Source of the DNA: Actinomycetota bacterium
GTDB taxonomy: Bacteria; Actinomycetota; Actinomycetes; S36-B12; UBA5976
Assembly: GCA_017853815.1 (NCBI GenBank)
Contig: JAFMIT010000008.1
Coordinates: 1 to 26,008 of the forward strand
Reading direction: 5' to 3'
Length of the DNA: 26,008 nt
Shown here: piece by piece, positions 17,572-24,018 of the stretch
Position numbering within the stretch: position 1 is the stretch's first letter
How the letters are laid out: every line of letters starts with the position of its first letter
The notes under the pieces: generated by a model
Seen by the model: only the letters and a program-made list of their open reading frames with translations
What the model was told of the DNA's origin: nothing
Databases searched by the model: none
Position numbers and translations under genes: made by a program

Positions 17572-17585
17572 AAACGCTAGCCTTT
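17572..17585. promoter_or_regulatory. Candidate LacI-family operator (imperfect palindrome)
   Basis: AAACGCTAGCCTTT is symmetric at 12 of 14 positions about the central TA. It lies in the 70-nt gap between lacI and the divergent kinase gene and covers the predicted -10 element of lacI (TAGCGT on the minus strand) and TAGCCT on the plus strand. Position and symmetry suggest a repressor site for the adjacent LacI protein; the central TA differs from the CG centre common in this family. Confidence 0.45.
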
Positions 17586-17602
17586 CCGCCTCGTCTGTCC
17601 AA
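17574..17602 (-). promoter_or_regulatory. Candidate lacI promoter
   Basis: On the minus strand TTGGAC (17597-17602) and TAGCGT (17574-17579) are separated by exactly 17 nt. TAGCGT fits the TAnnnT -10 pattern of actinobacteria. Transcription would begin near 17567, giving a leader of about 23 nt before GTG 17544 that contains the GGAAAG ribosome site. Confidence 0.5.
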
Positions 17603-17614
17603 GAAGGAGCAATC

Positions 17615-18538
17615 GTGGCAGAAGTTGCAGTAATCGGCGAAGGCGTCATCGATCGGTTCCTCGAGTCCTCTGGTGCCCGCGATGTGATTGGCGGCTCGCC
17701 TCTCAACACTGCCGTGGCGTTACGGCGTGCAGGAGTCGAATGCGATTGGTGGGGTCGCATGTCGACCGGTGCTGAAGGCGAAGCGCTCGTCGCGTACGCG
17801 GCCGAAAACGGTGTCGCTGGAGTTGGAGTTCTGCGCGTGGATTCTCCCGCCACCCTTGTCACGATTGAACTCAACTCTCAAGGCGTGCCCGCCTACGGAT
17901 TTCATCTTGAAGGTGCAAGCGACTGGGGCTGGACATCCGAGGAACTTCAAGGCCTCTCGGCGTACAAAGTGATCCAGATCGGAAGCCTCACATCCGTATT
18001 GGAGCCAGGGAGTTCTGCGCTGCTTGCGCGACTACGAGAGTTGAAGGCGTCGGCCACACCCCCAGTCATTACGTTTGATCCAAACGCTCGCCCCAAGGCC
18101 GTGAAGTCAGTCGATGAGGCACAGCAGGTTCGATCGCGGGTTTCTGAGTTTCTAACGATTGCAGATTTCGTCAAAGTTTCTGACGAAGATCTTGATTGGT
18201 TAAACCCAGGCGTAGCTGCCCTGGATTCCGCCCAGATATGGTCCACTGTTGGACCGAAACTCGTTGTCATGACGCGTGGTTCAGAAGGAGCCATCGCGTT
18301 CTGCGACGGCAAAGTGGTCGCCTCAACACCAGGAGTAAAAGTTGACGTCGTCGACACGGTCGGCGCTGGTGACACTTTTATGGCGTGGCTACTGAGATCG
18401 CTCGTCGAGGAATACGCAGCCAACATCCCTCTCGACACCGAGGCGGTCACAGCCATGCTCACACAATCTGCCGCAGCTGCGGCGGTCACGTGCAGCCGAA
18501 AGGGCTGCAACCCACCTCGGCGAGAAGAAATCCTCTAA
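17615..18538 (+). CDS. PfkB-family carbohydrate kinase (fructokinase-like)
   Basis: A 307-residue ribokinase-fold sugar kinase. The first PfkB signature is GGSPLNTAVALRRAG (residues 26-40) and the second, with the anion hole and catalytic Asp, is VDTVGAGDTFMAWLL (about 245-260). It would phosphorylate a hexose or ketohexose with ATP in the cytosol; the GGSPLNTA form resembles bacterial fructokinases, but ribokinase- or gluconate-kinase-like activity cannot be excluded. The GTG start at 17615 has AAGGAG at 17604-17609, five nt upstream. It is divergent from lacI with a shared 70-nt control region, so it is probably co-regulated with the alpha-glucosidase locus. It converges with gcvP 12 nt later, with no obvious terminator between. 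Confidence 0.9.
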   Translation: MAEVAVIGEGVIDRFLESSGARDVIGGSPLNTAVALRRAGVECDWWGRMSTGAEGEALVAYAAENGVAGVGVLRVDSPATLVTIELNSQGVPAYGFHLEGASDWGWTSEELQGLSAYKVIQIGSLTSVLEPGSSALLARLRELKASATPPVITFDPNARPKAVKSVDEAQQVRSRVSEFLTIADFVKVSDEDLDWLNPGVAALDSAQIWSTVGPKLVVMTRGSEGAIAFCDGKVVASTPGVKVDVVDTVGAGDTFMAWLLRSLVEEYAANIPLDTEAVTAMLTQSAAAAAVTCSRKGCNPPRREEIL

Positions 18539-18550
18539 CCCCACTGAGAT

Positions 18551-21376
18551 TTACGAGTTCGCAAACGACTCAATGGGTGGGCAGGTGCACGTCAAATTTC
18601 GATCGCCATACGCTCCATCGATTCGACCTACTGGCGGCCAGTACTTGAAACGTGGGTTGACCGAGCCGGGCAACGCTGCCTGCAATCGTGCTTCAGGACT
18701 CAAATCACTCGCCAACAAAGATGCTGCGGTGTGTGGCGCATTGTGCAACGCACTTGTCTCATAGTCCTGTAGGCCATCTTCGATTGCTTGAATCTCTTCT
18801 GCGATGACGAGCATTGCCGCAATAAATCGGTCAAGCTCCGCAACCGATTCCGACTCAGTTGGTTCGATCATCAAAGTGCCTGCAACCGGAAATGACATCG
18901 TCGGTGCGTGGAATCCAAAGTCAATGAGTCGCTTAGCTACGTCGTCCACTGTGACGCCAGTTCGCTTAGTGATGTCCCGAATATCAATGATGCACTCGTG
19001 TGCCACGAGACCATGTTCATTGCTGTACAAGACAGGGAAGAAATGGCCGATCTTTCGGGCGATGTAGTTTGCGGCAAGTACCGATGTCTCCGTCGCCAGT
19101 TTCAAACCTTCAGCCGACATCATGCGAATGTAGGCGTACGGAATCGGGAGAATTCCTGCCGAACCGAAATTCGAACCTGATACTGGGCCGACCGGACCGC
19201 CGTCATTGCTCAGTGGATCGCCAGGCAAAAATGGCGCCAAGTGCGCCCGAACCGCTACCGGTCCAACGCCTGGTCCGCCACCTCCGTGCGGAATGCAGAA
19301 CGTCTTGTGCAGGTTGAGGTGAGAAACATCCGCGCCGAATTTTCCAGGTTTAGCGACACCGACAAGCGCGTTCATGTTCGCGCCATCTACGTAAACCTGT
19401 CCGCCTGCGGCATGAACAAGGTCGCACAGCTGAGTAATGCTCTCCTCGTAAACACCGTGGGTGGAAGGGTAGGTAACCATGATGGCTGCAAGGTTTGCTG
19501 CATGCTGCTCTACCTTGGCCGTCAAATCGGCCATGTCGACGTTTCCGCGTTCGTCGCATGCCACTACCACCACAGACATTCCAGCCATGACTGCAGAAGC
19601 GGCATTCGTTCCGTGCGCACTGCTCGGGATAAGACAGATATTCCGGTGACCCTCTCCCCTGCTGCGGTGATAAGCCTCAACCGCTAACAAACCAGCGAAC
19701 TCACCCTGCGAACCTGCGTTTGGCTGCAGGCTCACCGCGTCATAGCCAGTCACTTCACAAAGGAATGCCTCGAGCTGCGAGATGAGATTTAGCCATCCGG
19801 CGGATTGCTCGACAGGGGCGAATGGATGGGCGTTCGCGAACTCCGGCCACGTGATCGACGCCATTTCTGTCGCCGCATTCAACTTCATCGTGCATGAGCC
19901 AAGCGGGATCATGGTTCGATCCAACGCCAAGTCAAAGTCTGAGAGCCTGCGCAGGTAGCGCATCATTTCGGTCTCGCTGCGGTATTCCGTGAACACCGGG
20001 TGCTCGAGCGCTGCTGTGGCACGCGGTAGAACGGAATTCACTGCAGCATCGGACAACACCACCGGTATAGAGAGGGCTTCAAGAAGCTCGACCACTTCAT
20101 CCAAGGTCACGGTTTCGTCGACAGCGATGGAGACATATTCGTCACTGAAGCGCCGGATGTTGTATCCGCCTGCCGCGGCCCTTTCCATTGTGTCATCTAC
20201 TGAACTCGACGGCTTAAAGGTAACCGTGTCAAAGTGCTCATCTCCGATGACTGCGAGACCCGAGGCCAAAACCGACTGACGAATGACGTAGGCAAGATCA
20301 CGAATATCTGTTGCGATGCTGACCAATCCAGACCAGCCGTGATACGAGGCATACATCGCTGAACAAATGGCAAGCAACGCTTGTGCCGTACAGATATTGC
20401 TTGTCGCCTTTTCGCGTCGGATGTGTTGCTCGCGAGTTTGGAGCGACAATCGATACGCCGGAGCACCATGGGTGTCGACTGATACGCCGACGAGACGGCC
20501 AGGCATAGACCGCTCGAGTCCAAGCTTCACGCTCATGAAGCCTGCGTGGGGTCCACCAAAGCCCATGGGAACGCCGAGTCTCTGAGCGCTGCCCACAGCA
20601 ATATCTGCACCGAGATGTCCAGGCGCTTCCACGAGCGTCAACGCAAGCAAATCGGTAGCGACGGTAACGAGCAAGCCAGCTTCTTTGGCTCGGTCAATGA
20701 CGGGCCGAATGTCGCGAATTGCGCCGGAAGTACCTGGGTAACTCACGATGATGCCAAAAGCATCGCTGCCTGCAAGCGCGTCCAAAGATTGTTTGTCGGA
20801 CAAATCAATCTGATGAATCTTGATGCCAAGTGGCGTCGCGCGAGTGTGCATGACTGCGAGAGTCTGGGGATGAGTGTCCGAATCAACAAGAACCGTCGTG
20901 GACTTCGATTTTGTTGATCGCAACATCAGCGTCATCGCTTCGGCGACAGCAGTTGGCTCGTCGAGGAGCGAAGCGCCAGCGATATCAAGGCCGGTCAATT
21001 CACACACCATCGTCTGAAAATTCAAAAGAGCCTCAAGTCGACCCTGTGAGATTTCTGGCTGATAAGGCGTGTAGGCGGTGTACCACGCTGGATTCTCAAT
21101 GATGTTTCGCAGAATCACTGTCGGTACCATTGTGCCGTAGTACCCCTGACCAATCAGGTTGCGTAGTTGCGAATTCTGCGAAGCCAAACTCTTTAACTCT
21201 GCGAGTACTTCTGATTCGCTCAGCGCAGCAGGCAACGTGAGCTCGTTCAGGTTGCGAATACTCGCCGGCGCAGCGGCATCAATGAGTGCAGCGAGACTTG
21301 GATAGCCGACGAAACTCAGCATCGCTTCGCGATCACGCTGGTTGGGTCCGATATGACGATCAGAAAATGTGTACAC
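18551..21376 (-). CDS. gcvP: Glycine dehydrogenase (aminomethyl-transferring), glycine cleavage P-protein
   Basis: A full-length 941-residue fused P-protein. The N-terminus YTFSDRHIGPNQRDREAML is typical, the glycine-rich loop and PLP lysine are seen in HLNLHKTFCIPHGGGGPG (lysine near residue 692), and GSCTMKLNAATEM and SGSNFGSAGILPI are conserved family segments. It decarboxylates glycine with PLP and passes the aminomethyl group to the lipoyl arm of GcvH, whose gene lies 2.6 kb upstream in the same block; gcvT and lpd are not in the window. GTG 21376 is the start, with AAGGAG at 21382-21387. A tandem glycine riboswitch lies in its leader. The order merR-gcvP downstream of garA matches Rv1830-Rv1832 of M. 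tuberculosis. Confidence 0.97.
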   Translation of the reverse strand: MYTFSDRHIGPNQRDREAMLSFVGYPSLAALIDAAAPASIRNLNELTLPAALSESEVLAELKSLASQNSQLRNLIGQGYYGTMVPTVILRNIIENPAWYTAYTPYQPEISQGRLEALLNFQTMVCELTGLDIAGASLLDEPTAVAEAMTLMLRSTKSKSTTVLVDSDTHPQTLAVMHTRATPLGIKIHQIDLSDKQSLDALAGSDAFGIIVSYPGTSGAIRDIRPVIDRAKEAGLLVTVATDLLALTLVEAPGHLGADIAVGSAQRLGVPMGFGGPHAGFMSVKLGLERSMPGRLVGVSVDTHGAPAYRLSLQTREQHIRREKATSNICTAQALLAICSAMYASYHGWSGLVSIATDIRDLAYVIRQSVLASGLAVIGDEHFDTVTFKPSSSVDDTMERAAAGGYNIRRFSDEYVSIAVDETVTLDEVVELLEALSIPVVLSDAAVNSVLPRATAALEHPVFTEYRSETEMMRYLRRLSDFDLALDRTMIPLGSCTMKLNAATEMASITWPEFANAHPFAPVEQSAGWLNLISQLEAFLCEVTGYDAVSLQPNAGSQGEFAGLLAVEAYHRSRGEGHRNICLIPSSAHGTNAASAVMAGMSVVVVACDERGNVDMADLTAKVEQHAANLAAIMVTYPSTHGVYEESITQLCDLVHAAGGQVYVDGANMNALVGVAKPGKFGADVSHLNLHKTFCIPHGGGGPGVGPVAVRAHLAPFLPGDPLSNDGGPVGPVSGSNFGSAGILPIPYAYIRMMSAEGLKLATETSVLAANYIARKIGHFFPVLYSNEHGLVAHECIIDIRDITKRTGVTVDDVAKRLIDFGFHAPTMSFPVAGTLMIEPTESESVAELDRFIAAMLVIAEEIQAIEDGLQDYETSALHNAPHTAASLLASDLSPEARLQAALPGSVNPRFKYWPPVGRIDGAYGDRNLTCTCPPIESFANS

Positions 21377-21403
21377 AGAGGCTCCTTGTTTTGGACCCCT
21401 CTG
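21376..21403 (-). promoter_or_regulatory. gcvP start-site hairpin (riboswitch expression platform)
   Basis: On the minus strand CAGAGG (21398-21403) can pair with CCTCTG (21376-21381), and UCC with GGA of the ribosome site AAGGAG (21382-21387). The hairpin therefore buries the ribosome site and the first base of the GTG start. CAGAG is also the 3' strand of the second aptamer's closing stem, whose 5' strand is CTCTG at 21477-21481, so the two pairings exclude each other. This predicts translation ON when glycine is bound. Confidence 0.6.
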
Positions 21404-21576
21404 TCATTCGCCATCGCGACCTGAGAGTTTCGAGCCTGAGCTCTTTCACCGCCGGTGAGTGCTGCGCACTACTTTTCAGAGATTCACAATTAGAACGGTA
21501 CGTCTGCCTGAGAGTTTCCGGGGTGTTGCTCCTTCGGCGTCCGACACTGGCTGTGTCAGCACTCTCCCGCTTCTAA
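21394..21576 (-). promoter_or_regulatory. Tandem glycine riboswitch upstream of gcvP
   Basis: Read on the minus strand, aptamer 1 runs from about 21576 to 21490. Its closing stem TTAGAA (21571-21576) pairs with TTCTAA (21490-21495), and it contains the conserved blocks GCGGGAGAG, GCCGAAGGAGCAA and GGAAACTCTCAGGCA. After a short linker, aptamer 2 runs from about 21481 to 21399, with closing stem CTCTG/CAGAG and the blocks CACCGGCGGTGAAAG and GAAACTCTCAGGT. This is the known double glycine-sensing RNA that controls glycine cleavage genes. The first strand of aptamer 2 (GAAAAG) is less like the usual GGAGAG. No rho-independent terminator follows, so control is most likely at translation. Confidence 0.93.
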
Positions 21577-21613
21577 CGCAAGTGAACTGGGAGAAGCCTA
21601 CGACGCAGCGAGG

Positions 21614-22126
21614 CTAAACGGCACTACGCCGTGCACGGCGAAGCGAAAGTTCGTCTTCTTGCTGGACCAGATCTGCATCCGGGGCATTATCAATAGGCAG
21701 TCCAGCGAGAGTTCCTTCGACCTCTTGCCAGACGGTGCTCAAAGCAATACCGAATACGCCCTGGCCGCCCTTGAGCAAGTCGATGATCTCTGAATCGCTA
21801 CGGCATTCGTAAATGGAGGCGCCATCGGACATCAAGGTGACAGCTGCCAAATCCTCGACGCCTGTGGCGCGGAGATGTTCGATGGCTGTGCGGATGTTCT
21901 GCAGAGACACTCCGGTGTCGAGCAAACGCTTAACAACTTTTAGTACTAGGACGTCTTGGAAACTATAAAGCCGCTGGGTGCCCGAGCCGGTTGCCTGGCG
22001 AATGGTGGGTTCTACGAGACCAGTACGCGCCCAGTAATCGAGCTGGCGATAGGTAATTCCTGCAACGGTACAGGCGGTTGCGCCTTTGTATCCGTGTTCA
22101 GCAGGTGTGACTGCAGTTGTGTCCAT
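21614..22126 (-). CDS. MerR-family transcriptional regulator (Rv1830-like)
   Basis: A 170-residue MerR-type protein. Residues about 14-80 form the winged-helix DNA-binding domain (TVAGITYRQLDYWARTGLVEPTIR; TQRLYSFQDVLVLKVVKRLLDTGVSLQNIRTAI). The C-terminal part lacks metal-binding cysteines and ends in an acidic/basic tail. Its place between the bifunctional nuclease and gcvP matches Rv1830 of M. tuberculosis. Targets are not known from the sequence; the own promoter and gcvP are candidates. ATG 22126 has GGAG six nt upstream; an in-frame TTG at 22174 lies before it but would start within the promoter leader. A strong promoter candidate is found at 22162-22190. It ends 37 nt before the riboswitch. 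Confidence 0.88.
   Translation of the reverse strand: MDTTAVTPAEHGYKGATACTVAGITYRQLDYWARTGLVEPTIRQATGSGTQRLYSFQDVLVLKVVKRLLDTGVSLQNIRTAIEHLRATGVEDLAAVTLMSDGASIYECRSDSEIIDLLKGGQGVFGIALSTVWQEVEGTLAGLPIDNAPDADLVQQEDELSLRRARRSAV
21627..21640. repeat. 14-bp perfect palindrome at the 3' end of the MerR gene
   Basis: CGCCGTGCACGGCG is self-complementary over 14 bp and spans the last codons of the MerR gene, 50 nt before the glycine riboswitch. As RNA it can fold into CGCCG-TGCA-CGGCG. It may be a protein site, part of a terminator or chance in coding sequence. Confidence 0.5.
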
Positions 22127-22161
22127 TCGGAGCTCCAAACTGGGGGAAGTTTGCAGTGCGG

Positions 22162-22190
22162 AAACTATGCCCAAGATTTCGTTCGGTCAA
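22162..22190 (-). promoter_or_regulatory. Promoter for the MerR gene (and possibly gcvP)
   Basis: On the minus strand TTGACC (22185-22190) and TAGTTT (22162-22167) are separated by 17 nt, a near-consensus vegetative promoter. Transcription would begin near 22155, with a leader of about 28 nt including the GGAG ribosome site before ATG 22126. Upstream of it lie two 10-bp direct repeats. Confidence 0.65.
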
Positions 22191-22213
22191 AGACATCTGC
22201 GACGACACGCCGA

Positions 22214-22244
22214 TAACCCTCAACCTCGAGATCCTAACCCTCAA
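22214..22244. repeat. Two 10-bp direct repeats, 21 bp apart, upstream of the MerR promoter
   Basis: TAACCCTCAA occurs at 22214-22223 and 22235-22244 on the plus strand (TTGAGGGTTA on the coding strand). The spacing of 21 bp is about two turns of B-DNA, placing both copies on the same face. Relative to the predicted start near 22155 they centre near -64 and -85, positions suited to an activator. Confidence 0.6.
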
Positions 22245-22260
22245 GTTTCACTTGACGGTT
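22236..22260 (-). terminator. Hairpin at the end of the bifunctional nuclease gene
   Basis: An 11-nt arm pairs with its partner at 10 of 11 positions (one G-G mismatch) around a 3-nt GAA loop; the arms are AACCGTCAAGT and ACTTGAGGGTT on the minus strand. It begins at the gene's stop codon. There is no T-run, so it may be a U-less terminator of the garA-ftsR-nuclease transcript. It overlaps the second 10-bp direct repeat. Confidence 0.4.
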
Positions 22261-22732
22261 AAGAAGTGAAGTCCTCAGGATTGAGATTCTCAAGGAACTC
22301 TCGAAATTCCTCGATTTGGTCCTCTTCGGCTAACTCGGCGTCGACTATTTTGCCCGCCTCGTCCATGACGCTTTCGGCGACGAAGACTTTCACTTTGGCA
22401 TGCACCGCCAGCGCAACCGCATCGCTTGGTCGCGCCGAAATTCTGGTGCCGTTTGCCAAGACGATTTCGGCGAAGTACGTACCACCGCGAAGTTCAGTGA
22501 CCTCTACCGAAGCGAGCTCCACGCCAACACCCTGTAGCACGTCGAGGAGAAGTTCGTGAGTCAGTGGTCGAGGAGACTTGAGGTCCTGCAGCGAGAATGC
22601 AATCGCACCCGCTTCAACTGCCCCAATCCAGAGTTCGAGAACTCGCAGGAGGCCGGACTGTTCCTGCAACATCAGAATTGGCGAGTTCATGCTCTCTTCT
22701 AGCCTGATGCCGAGAACTTCTACTTCAATCAC
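22259..22732 (-). CDS. Bifunctional nuclease family protein (DUF151)
   Basis: A 157-residue protein of the bifunctional nuclease (BFN) family, matching Rv1829 in place and length. Conserved segments are VEVLGIRLEE, LWIGAVEAGAIAFSLQ, RPLTHELLLDVLQGVGVEL, FAEIVLANGTRISARPSDAVALAVHAKVKVFVAE. Plant homologues have been reported to show RNase and DNase activity; the bacterial role is unsettled. The acidic C-terminus (ELAEEDQIEEFREFLENLNPEDF) is usual. The start is GTG 22732, with no ribosome site; TAGTCT at 22739-22744 ends six nt before it, so a leaderless transcript is possible in addition to read-through from ftsR, which ends 31 nt upstream. Confidence 0.92.
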   Translation of the reverse strand: MIEVEVLGIRLEESMNSPILMLQEQSGLLRVLELWIGAVEAGAIAFSLQDLKSPRPLTHELLLDVLQGVGVELASVEVTELRGGTYFAEIVLANGTRISARPSDAVALAVHAKVKVFVAESVMDEAGKIVDAELAEEDQIEEFREFLENLNPEDFTS

Positions 22733-22763
22733 GCGACAAGACTAGCGAGATTTGAGGCTGACG

Positions 22764-23492
22764 CTACTTGCCACCAAGTTCAGCGATACCAGCACGAACC
22801 AGCGCAACGTGGAGACCAACTGACAACGCGGCGATATCACGAGCGGCATCATCAGCCTGCTGAGCCAATTCAGGATCCTTTTGCGCAGACAGCGGAGCCA
22901 TGACTTGAGCCATAAGACCAAGTTCACGATCTGCTGCCATCTTGAACTGGCGTAGGTGACGAGCCTCAATGCCATAAATGGCAAGTGCTGCAACCGACTT
23001 CAGGATTGCCACATCGTCTGCATCGAAAATCGAGGCGTCCGCTGAAATCAAACCGAACTGCTGACAATCTTGCAGCTGTGCAACGTCTGCATTAGCGGCT
23101 TCAAGAAGCTCTTCGACAGACAATTGGAGCTGCGAGTGAATTCGGAAATCGCCCGCTTGTGGGAGCGAATCAACTGATACCAAGTTCCGCGGCGCCCGAG
23201 CACGCCCAGTCGGATCTGCGGCCGGTTCGAGGCCACGATCAAGAGCATCCAACTGCTCTTTGATGACTCTCAAAGGTAGGTACTGATCCCGCTGCTGCAC
23301 CAGCACAAAACGCAAACGCTGGACATCGGCGTGGCTGTACTTTCGGTAGCCCGACGACGTGCGCTGGGGCTCAACCAGGCCCTCAGATTCGAGGTAACGA
23401 AGCTTCGAGATGGTCAGATCTGCGAACTCGCCCTTGAGCAGATTGAGGACATCGCCAATGGATAGGAGTTGATGATTGTGGAGTGCACCCAT
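22764..23492 (-). CDS. ftsR: MerR-family cell-division regulator FtsR-like (Rv1828 homologue)
   Basis: A 242-residue MerR-type regulator. The N-terminal domain LSIGDVLNLLKGEFADLTISKLRYLESEGLVEPQRTSSGYRKYSHADVQRLRFV (residues 10-63) is the winged helix with the GYRKYS wing. A second, effector-like domain follows (LSVEELLEAANADVAQLQDCQQFGLI...). Gene order (after garA, before the bifunctional nuclease) and the long C-terminal domain match Rv1828 and corynebacterial FtsR, which activates ftsZ transcription. The ATG start overlaps the garA stop by one base (TAATG), so translation is coupled. The target ftsZ is not in the window. Metal-sensing cysteines of classical MerR proteins are absent (only one Cys visible). 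Confidence 0.88.
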   Translation of the reverse strand: MGALHNHQLLSIGDVLNLLKGEFADLTISKLRYLESEGLVEPQRTSSGYRKYSHADVQRLRFVLVQQRDQYLPLRVIKEQLDALDRGLEPAADPTGRARAPRNLVSVDSLPQAGDFRIHSQLQLSVEELLEAANADVAQLQDCQQFGLISADASIFDADDVAILKSVAALAIYGIEARHLRQFKMAADRELGLMAQVMAPLSAQKDPELAQQADDAARDIAALSVGLHVALVRAGIAELGGK

Positions 23493-23941
23493 TACTTGGC
23501 CTCATGAAATGTGAAACGGAATTTGCCGAGCTGGACTTCGTCCCCGCTCTTGAGAGCGGTTCGACCGTTGATGAGAAGTCGATTGACGTAGGAGCCGTTC
23601 AAGCTCCCCCGATCTTCGAGAAACCAGACACTGTTTTCGTGAATGAAGAACGCATGGTGACGACTTACGGTGATGTCGTCCAAAAAGAGCCCGCAGTCAT
23701 CTGCCCGACCAACATCGATATGGTCGGCGTCCAGAGTCCAGATCTCCCCAGCCTGTGGTCCGCGCAGAACCACCAGAGCGGCATGGCCGGGCGTAAGGTC
23801 ACCAAGGTTTGTGACGGCAGAAAGCTCAGACGTAGGAGAGTCAGCAGCAAGCTTGCCGGTGGCGTCCGCCCCGCTAGCGAGATGTCCACAGTGCGCACAG
23901 ACAGCGGTTTCGCTCTCGTTTCCGCAGATTCTGCAGTTCAT
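23492..23941 (-). CDS. garA: GarA-like FHA-domain protein with an N-terminal zinc ribbon
   Basis: A 149-residue protein. The C-terminal half (about residues 55-146) is a forkhead-associated domain with the phosphothreonine-binding residues in DVGRADD, ITVSRHHAFF and RGSLNGSYVN; it ends DEVQLGKFRFTF like mycobacterial GarA (Rv1827). GarA binds and controls 2-oxoglutarate decarboxylase and glutamate dehydrogenase. Unlike mycobacterial GarA, whose N-terminus carries the ETTSVF motif phosphorylated by PknB/PknG, this protein begins MNCRICGNESETAVCAHCGH, a CxxC-x8-CxxC zinc ribbon (Cys3, 6, 15, 18). Identity as GarA rests on the FHA domain and gene order (gcvH-garA-merR). Start ATG 23941 has GAGG four nt upstream. 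The stop overlaps the ftsR start. Confidence 0.85.
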   Translation of the reverse strand: MNCRICGNESETAVCAHCGHLASGADATGKLAADSPTSELSAVTNLGDLTPGHAALVVLRGPQAGEIWTLDADHIDVGRADDCGLFLDDITVSRHHAFFIHENSVWFLEDRGSLNGSYVNRLLINGRTALKSGDEVQLGKFRFTFHEAK

Positions 23942-23959
23942 GGCACCTCATTCCTAACT

Positions 23960-23988
23960 CTAAAGTGAAGGTTGAGGTCGAACTTTAG
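23960..23988. repeat. Inverted repeat upstream of garA
   Basis: CTAAAGT (23960-23966) and ACTTTAG (23982-23988) are perfect inverted copies with a 15-nt spacer in the 77-nt gap between gcvH and garA. It could be an operator for a dimeric regulator (FtsR autoregulation is one idea) or an RNA hairpin after gcvH. I see no clear -35/-10 pair around it. Confidence 0.45.
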
Positions 23989-24018
23989 GCTAACCACCGC
24001 CTTGAGGACAAATGGAGA

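Noticed and set aside
17545..17874. A 110-residue N-terminal extension of the LacI regulator
   Set aside because: It is Pro/Ser/Thr-rich, lies opposite the start of the kinase gene and would cover the shared promoter region; GTG 17544 has a ribosome site and gives the normal helix-turn-helix start.
17947..18510. A 187-codon open frame on - opposite the sugar kinase gene
   Set aside because: Ser/Thr-rich translation without domain; the PfkB signatures on the other strand are decisive.
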